A DNA stretch of 64,000 bases, from NCBI GenBank assembly GCA_004135705.1, contig CM014272.1, positions 26,160,845 to 26,224,844 on the forward strand, written 5' to 3'. This DNA comes from Alloteropsis semialata. Its lineage: Eukaryota > Streptophyta > Magnoliopsida > Poales > Poaceae. Shown here in pieces: positions 56,018 through 64,000 of this stretch; the stretch's first letter is position 1; the number at the start of each line of letters is the position of its first letter. The position numbers and the translations under genes were made by a program. The notes below the pieces were generated by a model. It saw only the letters and a list, made by a program, of their open reading frames with translations. It was not told the origin of the DNA and did not search any database.

Positions 56018-59000
56018 ATGGCCGACCAGCCGACGGTCGACATCATCCTGCACAACGCGATCGTCGTCACCATGGACGGCGAGGCCCGCGTCCTCCGCGA
56101 CGGCGCCGTCGCCGTCTCCGGCGACCGCATCGCCGCCGTGGGTCCCTCCGCCGCCGTCCTCGCCGCCTTCCCCAGCGCCGCGCAGGCCGTCGACCTCGGC
56201 GGCCGCATCATCCTCCCAGGTCGGCTGCCGCGGCCCCCATCCCCGCTTGCTCAGGCTCTCTTTTCCCCTCTCGAAATCTAGTCTAATGTTTTTGGTGGAT
56301 TTCGTTTTGCTTGCTTGGCTTGGGTTGGGATGTGTGTGGCTGTGCAGGGCTAGTGAACACGCACGTCCACACGTCGCAGCAGCTGGCGCGGGGGATCGCC
56401 GACGACGTTGACCTGATGACGTGGCTGCACGGGAGGATCTGGCCGTATGAGTCACACATGACCGAGGAGGACTCCTACGCCTCCACTCTCCTCTGCGGCA
56501 TCGAGCTCATCCGCTCCGGGGTGAGTAGTGGCTTCTCATCTTACCAATAATGGTGTCCAAGCTGCTATGGTGTGATGTTCCTTGATGGTGGTGACTTGTT
56601 GATGGTTTCGTGTGTTTGTGGAATCAATGGTTTTACCATTTGATTGCTAATGCGTAGTCGATTCTAGTTTCTGAACTTGGATAATTACAAAATCTATACA
56701 AAATAGTTCAGTTATAGTAACTACATATGTTTTACTCGATGGCGCTCATGACTTGTGGCCTGAATCAGTTAATAGTAGATGCGCATTGTCGCTTGAACTC
56801 TAGCTGAAAATTTCTTCATGATGGTTATAGGCGTATGTATGTTGTGATACTCTCCACAGGTGGTGGCCTTGTGAAAATTTGAAATACTCTTATGTGTAGT
56901 TGGATGGACCGGGCCGTAAAAATACATAAGCACGTTCTCTGAATTAACTGAGAGATGGGTTAATGGGAATGAGATACTTGGGTTATTAAACTAGAAGGAA
57001 TAAATTTTTAGCTTATATTGCATTGTGATCCATAATGATTTGTTGTGGAAAATTGCTTGCAGAGAAGAGAGAATAAAATTTTGAGCTACCTTTATAAGAG
57101 GCCCAGTGTTGTGATAGGTTGTTATCTGATATAAATGTACATGTTCTTTTGTTATCATCAGATACAGAAAGCTTTGTTTTGCTGTTGCTGCTCCAACCAC
57201 ACAAAAAGATAGACATACTAGTGGCTAGAAGTCATAATGTAATTTGTTTAATCTGTCTTCTTTATCCTGTTGTTTTGTTATTCTGCTTATTTATATCAAC
57301 AACTTCAACATTGTGTCAGAAGGAATGCAGTATAGGTTGAATGGTTTGTATTCTCAAACTAGCAATAACCTGAAGATTTTTCACTGAGAATGACATTCTT
57401 TACCTTCTTTGGCCAATGAATGACAGGTGACATGCTTTGCTGAAGCAGGTGGGCAGTTTGTTTCAGAAATGGCACGGGCAGTGGAGTTGTTAGGCTTGCG
57501 TGCTTGTTTGACGAAGTCAATAATGGATTGTGGTGAGGGTTTGCCCCCCAATTGGAGTTCTTGCTCCACTGATGATTGCATTCAGGTGTTCATCTACCAT
57601 AGAGTTTACCAATCTTTCCTTCACATCATTTTCTTGTATCCTAGAACTATATGTTTTAGTATAATCACTTTCCTGAACATAGTTACCTGCTATTTGCTCC
57701 TTTCTTTTGCTGCACACTAAATTGTGCCTAACACATGAGCATATTTTGTTCTATTTACCCATACTTCGAATGGTTTTGTTCATTTCTGTAACGGAAATGG
57801 ACTTCAAAGATTGAATACTTCTCTGAAACTGAAATACTTTTTGAAGCAGCACTTACCTAGGGCTTAGTATACTGGAACCATGTTCTGGGCTGATCTTCTC
57901 TATGCATTGAAGTTTGCATGTAATGCGGTCGTGAACTTCTTGGCATGCAAGTTGAAATTAGAAGAGAGCCTCAAGGTGGTAATTTGGTGAACTGAAACCA
58001 GGAGACTGATTAGACACAGAAATTTGACTTTTTTTTTGGGGTGCGGGGGCTAAATCAGGCAGTCTGACCTGTGGAACCCTGCATTGATTCTTTGCAGATG
58101 ATATACAAAATTCTGAATATCGTAAGTGTATTGAGCTGATCCAAATGTGGCGTTGTCTGTTTACTATAGTGTCATGCTCTTGATTTTTTATCAAGTGAAA
58201 AATTTATGCTACAGTTACCACTAAAAATAGGAAATGGATGGAATCTACTAGAACATCTGTTTCTGTTTATAGTCAATTATTGTTGGAAAAAATGGCTGCA
58301 ACACCCGCAGCACACACACACACTCAGTGGAGAAGAAGATGGGGCTGCTTCTTGATTTATTTCTATAGCACACGCAACTCACATAGGAGGGGTACATGTC
58401 CTTTTATAGGACTTACAGACCGTCATATGACAACTCAACATTAGCTAGTAGTAAAATCCTAATTTACTTATACAACCACAACTTTTCAACTAAGTAATAC
58501 CTAGGATTCTAGAGGCATCATGATCCAACTATAATGATCATGCATGCTCCTCAAGGTAGTCAATACTAATTTGACATTTACCAATCCTAATTAATTTACT
58601 AGCAGCTGATTAGAAGCAAGAGAGGGGTAATTATCTAACAATTCTTCCCCTAATTGCACTTCTCTTGCTTGATCTCCTCAACTCCAACCTTGATCATCAA
58701 CTCCCGGTGGCGAAGACGACCCAATGGCTTGGTGAGGATGTCCCCGAGTTGTTGAGCTGTCTCAACGTACTCGAGCTTGACCAGCCCTTCCTCGACGCAG
58801 TCACGGATGAAGTGGAACCTTACATCGATGTGCTTACTGCGATCATGGAGAACTGGGTTCTTTGCTAAGGAAATGGTAGACTTGTTGTCCACCATCAAGG
58901 CCGGCGTGGTGAGCGTCTCCCCGGTCAGCTCTCCCACCAGCCATCTCAGCCAGAGTCCCTGACAGCACGCAGTCGCCGCCGCAATGTACTCTGCTTCGCA

Positions 59001-62000
59001 TGTCGAAAGGGCGACGACTCTTTGCTTCTGGGACTGCCAGGTGATGGGACACGAATTGAGGACGAACAAGACGCCCGTCGTACTCTTCCGCCCGTCCACA
59101 TCTCTAGCCATGTCGCTGTCGCTGAACCCGGTCAGCTCCAGCGCCTTCCCCTTCCGCCTCGGGTAGATGATCCCATGATCAATCGTCCCAGCCACGTAGC
59201 GGAGTAGTCTCTTTACGGCGACGGCGTGATCCTCCCTAGGATCTGCCATGAATCGGCTCAGATAGCCGACCGCGAACCCGATGTCCAGCCTCGTGTGCGT
59301 GAGGTAGCGCAATCCCCCGATGATGTTCCGGTACTCGGTCGCGTCCACCTTCGCCGCCGTGCTCTCCTTTGAGAGTTTCAGCTTCTCCTCCATGGGTGTC
59401 TGACATGGCTTGCAGCTGCTCAAACCTCCCCTCTCCACCAGCTTCCGCGCGTAGGAGCTCTGCTTCAGTGTGATGACATCCTTGCGCTGCTCCACCTCTA
59501 CGCCCAGGTAGTAGGTGAGCAAGCCGAGGTCGCTCATCTTAAACTTCCTCCTCATCTCGCGCTTGAACTCCGCCGCGTCGTCTTCGCTCTCCCCGGTGAC
59601 GATCAAATCATCCACGTACACCCCGACGATCAGAAGGCCCCGCCTTGACCGCCGGGTGTACAGAGCGTGCTCGGTGTTGCATCTGGTGAAGCCGAGCGAG
59701 TTCATCGTGCTGTCGAGCTTCACGTTCCACGCCCTTGGCGCCTGCCGGAGCCCGTACAGCGCCTTGCGGAGGCGGAACACCTTGTGCTCCTGTCCGGCAA
59801 CAGCGAAGCCCGGCGGCTGCTGCACGAACACCTCCTCTGCCAGCTCCCCGTTGAGGAACGCGGACTTCACGTCCAGGTGATGGACGTTCCAGTCTCGCGC
59901 TGCCGCCATCGCGAGTAGTACGCGCACTGAGTCCATGCGCGCGACAGGAGCGAAGACCTCGTCGACGTCGATGCCGTCGCGCTGCACGTACCCTTTCGCG
60001 ACTAGTCGGGCCTTGTACCTCACGACATTGCCCTTCTCGTCCCTTTTCACCTTGTACACCCACTTCAATCCGATCGGCCTGCTGCCAATCGGTGGATCCA
60101 CGAGCTCCCAGGTGTGGCTCTCTTGGATCGCCGCCATCTCCTCCAGCATCGTGGCGCGCCAGCAATCTTCACGTTCCGCCGCTTCGAACGTGGCCGGCTC
60201 CTCAGCCGTGCCCAGGTGGAGCTCCTGATCATCCAACACGCGCTCCGCGTGCCCAGGCGGGCTCTCGTCCCCGACGAGATCCCTGATCGCCCGGAATCGG
60301 AGTGGCTCCCCCTCGTGTTCGGCGTCGACGTGCGGTGACGCGTTTGGTGGAGGCGTGACGAAGCGAATCGACGAGCTGGAGCTTGACGCCGCTGATGCTG
60401 GTGTCCCCTGCCCAGCAGGAGATCCTGGTGGTGTTGCCGCCGGGGATGGTGGTGACGTAGCCGCCGGCGGAGTTGCCCCTCCTGTTCCTGGAGCAGAGGA
60501 GGCTTCCCCTGTTTCCGAAACAGAGGAACCGCCCGCACCATCTTGTTGCGTCGACTCTGCAGTGTCGTTCGGCGTGACGTAGTACTCCGAGTACTCGACG
60601 GAGAAGCTGCTGCTGACACCGCCGCCTTCGTCTTCCCCGTCGCCGGACTCCTCCCACTTCCAGCGTGCGCCTTCATCAAACACCACATCGCGCGAGATCA
60701 CCACGCGCTGTGTCTCTGGATCATAGAGCCGGTACGCCTTGCTCCCGGCCTCGTACCCCAGGAACACCATGGGCATACTCCTGTCTTCGAGCTTTGCCAG
60801 GTTGGGCTTCGTCACCTTGACGTGCCCAACACAGCCGAATGTCCTCAGGAACGAGACATCCGGCTTTTTCCCATGCCAAGCTTCATACGGCATGACGCCC
60901 TTCAGACTTCTTGTCGGCGACCGGTTCAGGATGTAGACGGCCGTCGTGACCGCCTCTCCCCAAAACGTCGCCGGCATTCCCTTCACCTTCAGCATGCTTC
61001 TGGCCATCCCCACGATGGTCTGGTTCCGGCGCTCGACTACGCCGTTCTGCTGTGGCGAGTATGGCGCAGTGAGGTGGCGTCCAACGCCCTCGTCCGCGCA
61101 GTACTGGGCGAATTCCACCGAAGTGAATTCGCCACCTCGATCCGTGCGCAGCACCTTGAGCTTCTTCCCCGTCTCGCCCTCGACGCGCGCCTTGAAGCGC
61201 TTGATTGCGTCCGCCGCCTCTGCCTTGGACGACAGCAGCATCAACCACATGTAGCGGCTGCTGTCATCCACGAGGAGGAGGAAGAACCGCTTCCCGCCGT
61301 GCGTTGCCGGCGTGATTGGTCCACACAAATCGCCGTGCACCAACTCGAGTAGTTCCTCTGCTCGGTAGTTGGCCTTCTTTGGGAACGAAGCGCGCCGCTG
61401 CTTGCCGGCGAGGCAGCTGTCGCACAGCTCCCCCACCCGCTCGATCAGCGGCAGCCCTCGGACCATGTCGTGGCGCGCCATGCTCGCCAGCGCGTCGAAG
61501 CTCTGGTGGCCGAACCGCTCGTGCCACCGCCACGCATCGTCGTCCTTCCTAGCTGCCAGGCACACCGGCCTAGCGACGCGCAGCTCCAAGATGTAGAGCC
61601 GGTTCTTGCCGCGCTCCACCTTGGCTAGTAGTTTCTGCTCGCGGTCGCGGATGCGGAGGATACCGCTCTTGATCAACACCTCACAGCCCCGCTCGTCCAA
61701 CTGGCCGAGGCTGACGATGTTGCTGCGCAGCTTGGGAATGTAATAGACATCAGTGAGCGCGCGGTGTTCGCCTGTCTTACAGGCAAATAGGATCGTCCCA
61801 CTACCCTGGATGTGCACGGTGGAGTTGTCGCCGAACTTGACGGTGCCGGTGATGCTGGTGTCGAGCTCGGAGAACGCCTCGCGATTCCCCGTCATGTGAT
61901 TGCTCGCACCGGTGTCGAGGTACCAGCGCTCGGCATCCTCGATGCCCTCACGCCCGAGGTTGACGACGGCTCGCGTCTCGTCGAGTACTACTCGTGTGCG

Positions 62001-64000
62001 TGGCGCCTCCTGAATGCCTTCACTGAGCGCGCAGACCTCCGCCATCAGCAGCGCCGGCTCATCGACATCTTCTTGCACCAGGTGTGCTCGGCCTTGCCGG
62101 CGCGGCTCCTTGCAGTCGCGGGCCCAGTGCCCGGCCTTGCCGCAGTTGAGGCAGATGTCCTTAGGGGCTGCCTTGCCGCCCTTCTTCTTCATCTTCCCCT
62201 TCTGCTTTCCGCCGCCGCCGCCACCGCCTTGCGGTGGAGCAGAGAACCCCGCCCCTGCTGCCATCTTCTTCGAGCGCGCTTCCCACTCCTCCTGAGTGAG
62301 AAGCACCTTGGTGCTAGTACTCGCCGTGGTGGTAGCTTTCGCCGCCCTGCTGGCGAAACGTTCCTCCGCCGCCTTCAATCGACCGGTGACGTCCTCGATC
62401 GTGAGCTCCTCCATCTCGAGGCATGTCTCGATCGACATCACCAGCTGGTCGAAACGTTCCGGCGTCGTGCGCAGGAACTTGCGCACCGCGGCTTCCTCAG
62501 TGATGGGCTCGCCTAGCGCGCCCATCTGAGTAACGATGCCGGTGAGGCGGAGGGCGAAGTCCTCGACGGCCTCGCCGTCGCGGAACTCGAGTGCCTCGTA
62601 CTCGCGGCGCAGCTGCTGCGCCTTCGCCTTCCGCGCGCGCTCGTTGCCGAGCCGCATAACCTTCAACGCGTCCCACGCGTCCTTCGCGGTGTCCTTGGAG
62701 CCCAGCGCGACACGGTACTCCGCCGGTACGGCCTTGAGGATGGCCTCCATGGCCATCTGGTCATCTTCCTCGTCCTCGGTGCCGATGTCCACGGCCTTCC
62801 AAAGTCCGCGGGCCTTCAGCATCACCTTGACGACTACCTCCCATTCGGCGTAGTTGCTGCGGGTGAGGACGGGGAACTGGACGCTTCCGACGTCCCGGAC
62901 GGTCTTCTTCACCACATATGTCGCCCCGCGACGTGGTGAGATGGACTCCCCCGGCGACCGGTGGATTGGCGACGGCCTCTGCCGCGCCCACGCCCATCCC
63001 TTCCTCTTTGCTGCTCAGCCATCGCCGGCACACAAGATCACCCAACCGTGGCTCTGATACCAATTGTTGGAAAAAATGGCTGCAACACCCGCAGCACACA
63101 CACACACTCAGTGGAGAAGAAGATGGGGCTGCTTCTTGATTTATTTCTATAGCACACGCAACTCACATAGGAGGGGTACATGTCCTTTTATAGGACTTAC
63201 AAACCGTCATATGACAACTCAACATTAGCTAGTAGTAAAATCCTAATTTACTTATACAACCACAACTTTCCAACTAAGTAATACCTAGGATTCTAGAGGC
63301 ATCATGATCCAACTATAATGGTCATGCATGCTCCTCAAGGTAGTCAATACCAATTTGACATTTACCAATCCTAATTAATTTACTAGCAGCTGATTAGAAG
63401 CAAGAGAGGGGTAATTATCTAACAATTATTCCCAAGAAAGTTGGGGGTAGGCTAGGGTTGAAATCCAATGTAGTATAAAAGAGCAAAAAGAGGTAACAAT
63501 AATAAAAAAGGGGGTCTAATAGCGTAGGTCATGTTTTAGGCACATGAATTGCTGATTTCTACATGCTTTTGTCCAAAGCTAGTTCTTTCTCTATTTATTT
63601 CAAATTTCAAGTAAGCTAGAAGGCATGTTAAGGCAGGCTACAGCTTTTGGTGAAAGTTGAAGCTATAATGCAAAAGTGAAAAGCAACAACAAAAGTACAA
63701 ACATAAGTATTTAGTTCTTTTGTACTACTGCTAAACATAAGTATTTAGTTCTTTTGTACTACTGCTACTTTGGCCAAGTTATTCAATATCAGAATGTATT
63801 CTGTGTCCATTGAAGGTTTTCATGTTTAGTCTGTTTGCTCAGGTAGTCAGGTTAAAGTCCATCTTAGAAGTGATACACTTCTGTTTGATCTTTCCGTTTT
63901 TGTCTGTTATACGATGTGAGTAACAGGGTGCATTTCTTTCCTACAGTCACAGAAGGAACTATATGATAAGCATCATAATACAGCTGATGGACGTATCAGG
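56018..64000 (+). CDS. ATZ/TRZ-type amidohydrolase (MTA/SAH-deaminase-like), 5' part
   Basis: Four exons in the window, 56018-56219, 56348-56520, 57427-57585 and 63947-64000+, all in phase; the gene continues beyond the window. The product starts MADQPTVDIILHNAIVVTM, the small beta-domain typical of the metal-dependent hydrolase superfamily, followed by RIILPGLVNTHVHTSQQ. There the two histidines of HxH bind the catalytic metal. Then come RPY-type WPYESHMTEED and GVTCFAEAGGQF blocks. Bacterial relatives deaminate S-adenosylhomocysteine, methylthioadenosine or s-triazines; in plants the substrate is not established, so the specific reaction is inferred. Intron 3 (57586-63946) is over 6.3 kb because a copia retrotransposon is inserted in antisense orientation. 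Splice sites are intact, so the gene may still work. Confidence 0.85.
58281..58640 (-). repeat. 3' LTR of intact copia element
   Basis: Position is set by TG/CA ends, the target duplication on its left and the polypurine tract on its right. Contains a CA-repeat (ACACACACAC) also present in the other LTR. Confidence 0.93.
58650..62915 (-). CDS. Copia gag-pol polyprotein, complete
   Basis: A single 1421-residue frame on the minus strand; the stop overlaps the polypurine tract. Order of domains: gag (about 1-230); Gly-rich linker; CCHC zinc knuckle at 255-268 (CLNCGKAGHWARDC) for RNA packaging; protease with DTGAS at 334-338; integrase with the zinc-binding WHERFGHQ...CDSCLAGK part and D-D-E core blocks GDLCGPI, LRTDRGGEF and NGVVERRNQ; reverse transcriptase with the catalytic YVDDLIV; and RNase H with FSDSDMARD and ALSTCEAEY. 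Length and order match complete plant copia elements (protease-integrase-RT-RNase H). No stop or frameshift is visible. Nothing in the host gene is fused to it. Confidence 0.95.
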   Translation of the reverse strand: MVKKTVRDVGSVQFPVLTRSNYAEWEVVVKVMLKARGLWKAVDIGTEDEEDDQMAMEAILKAVPAEYRVALGSKDTAKDAWDALKVMRLGNERARKAKAQQLRREYEALEFRDGEAVEDFALRLTGIVTQMGALGEPITEEAAVRKFLRTTPERFDQLVMSIETCLEMEELTIEDVTGRLKAAEERFASRAAKATTTASTSTKVLLTQEEWEARSKKMAAGAGFSAPPQGGGGGGGKQKGKMKKKGGKAAPKDICLNCGKAGHWARDCKEPRRQGRAHLVQEDVDEPALLMAEVCALSEGIQEAPRTRVVLDETRAVVNLGREGIEDAERWYLDTGASNHMTGNREAFSELDTSITGTVKFGDNSTVHIQGSGTILFACKTGEHRALTDVYYIPKLRSNIVSLGQLDERGCEVLIKSGILRIRDREQKLLAKVERGKNRLYILELRVARPVCLAARKDDDAWRWHERFGHQSFDALASMARHDMVRGLPLIERVGELCDSCLAGKQRRASFPKKANYRAEELLELVHGDLCGPITPATHGGKRFFLLLVDDSSRYMWLMLLSSKAEAADAIKRFKARVEGETGKKLKVLRTDRGGEFTSVEFAQYCADEGVGRHLTAPYSPQQNGVVERRNQTIVGMARSMLKVKGMPATFWGEAVTTAVYILNRSPTRSLKGVMPYEAWHGKKPDVSFLRTFGCVGHVKVTKPNLAKLEDRSMPMVFLGYEAGSKAYRLYDPETQRVVISRDVVFDEGARWKWEESGDGEDEGGGVSSSFSVEYSEYYVTPNDTAESTQQDGAGGSSVSETGEASSAPGTGGATPPAATSPPSPAATPPGSPAGQGTPASAASSSSSSIRFVTPPPNASPHVDAEHEGEPLRFRAIRDLVGDESPPGHAERVLDDQELHLGTAEEPATFEAAEREDCWRATMLEEMAAIQESHTWELVDPPIGSRPIGLKWVYKVKRDEKGNVVRYKARLVAKGYVQRDGIDVDEVFAPVARMDSVRVLLAMAAARDWNVHHLDVKSAFLNGELAEEVFVQQPPGFAVAGQEHKVFRLRKALYGLRQAPRAWNVKLDSTMNSLGFTRCNTEHALYTRRSRRGLLIVGVYVDDLIVTGESEDDAAEFKREMRRKFKMSDLGLLTYYLGVEVEQRKDVITLKQSSYARKLVERGGLSSCKPCQTPMEEKLKLSKESTAAKVDATEYRNIIGGLRYLTHTRLDIGFAVGYLSRFMADPREDHAVAVKRLLRYVAGTIDHGIIYPRRKGKALELTGFSDSDMARDVDGRKSTTGVLFVLNSCPITWQSQKQRVVALSTCEAEYIAAATACCQGLWLRWLVGELTGETLTTPALMVDNKSTISLAKNPVLHDRSKHIDVRFHFIRDCVEEGLVKLEYVETAQQLGDILTKPLGRLRHRELMIKVGVEEIKQEKCN
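63065..63424 (-). repeat. 5' LTR of intact copia element
   Basis: Adjoins the primer-binding site at 63050-63062. Same length as the other LTR and nearly identical. Confidence 0.93.
63699..63766 (+). repeat. 34-bp tandem duplication in amidohydrolase intron 3
   Basis: Units 63699-63732 and 63733-63766 are identical (AAACATAAGTATTTAGTTCT ... ACTACTGCT). Intronic, so probably without effect. Confidence 0.95.

Larger units (their letters stand above)
58281..63424 (-). mobile_element. Intact Ty1/copia retrotransposon in an intron
   Basis: LTRs 58281-58640 and 63065-63424, each 360 bp, TGTTGG...TAACA, differ at only about four positions by eye. A perfect 5-bp target duplication ATTAT flanks the element (58276-58280; 63425-63429). 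On the minus strand the primer-binding site TGGTATCAGAGCC (63062-63050) matches initiator-tRNA-Met, and the polypurine tract AGGGGAAGAAT (58651-58641) precedes the 3' LTR. The single gag-pol frame is uninterrupted. This is a young, potentially autonomous element. Confidence 0.95.

Noticed and set aside
59608..62516. Numerous plus- and minus-strand frames overlapping the 58.6-62.9 kb polyprotein
   Set aside because: Shadows of the high-GC copia gag-pol coding sequence, which is a single uninterrupted minus-strand frame.

Overview
This window is nuclear DNA of a flowering plant, almost certainly a grass (Poaceae; a panicoid-type genome would fit, but the species cannot be fixed from the sequence). 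The signs are GC-rich first exons with AT-rich introns, spliced genes of plant families, Stowaway, Tourist and hAT MITEs, MULEs, CACTA and PIF/Harbinger DNA transposons, and Ty1/copia elements nested in genes. There is one assembly gap (N run, 16143-16653).

Layout. 1-3492 is the 3' part of a CACTA transposon carrying a Ulp1-protease-type gene. 3578-9425 holds two host-gene remnants, one enolase exon and the 3' part of a G-box-binding bZIP gene, separated by a MULE (3664-4564) and a long-inverted-repeat element (5147-8524) that itself contains a 2.05-kb solo LTR. 9.4-28.4 kb is gene-poor: PIF/Harbinger transposase pieces on both strands, MITEs, an hAT-type element and an 811-bp solo LTR. 28947-31361 (minus) is a complete TPD1-like secreted-peptide gene with a TATA box. 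32997-37319 is a young copia element lacking gag. 38.5-47.4 kb is MITEs, a SINE, a MULE and a large non-autonomous LTR element nested inside a MITE. 47836-51977 (minus) is a complete 11-exon A1-type cyclin gene with a transposon in intron 1. 52-55.9 kb is MITEs and intergenic DNA. 56018-64000 (plus) is the 5' half of an ATZ/TRZ-type amidohydrolase gene, whose third intron holds an intact 5.1-kb copia retrotransposon; the gene runs off the window.

The three apparently working host genes (TPD1-like ligand, A-type cyclin, amidohydrolase) belong to unrelated pathways; nothing suggests a shared operon-like unit. The most unusual signal is at 8585-8803: a 141-bp MITE sits in the basic-region exon of the bZIP remnant and, with its 3-bp target duplication, adds exactly 48 codons without closing the frame. 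A second theme is recurrent short tandem duplications (38, 79, 106, 111 and 34 bp), three of which hit coding sequence or a splice site. I found no bacterial-type system, CRISPR array or convincing new multi-gene system.

Exon boundaries were read by eye from GT/AG sites, reading-frame phase and family resemblance; no alignment or expression data were available.
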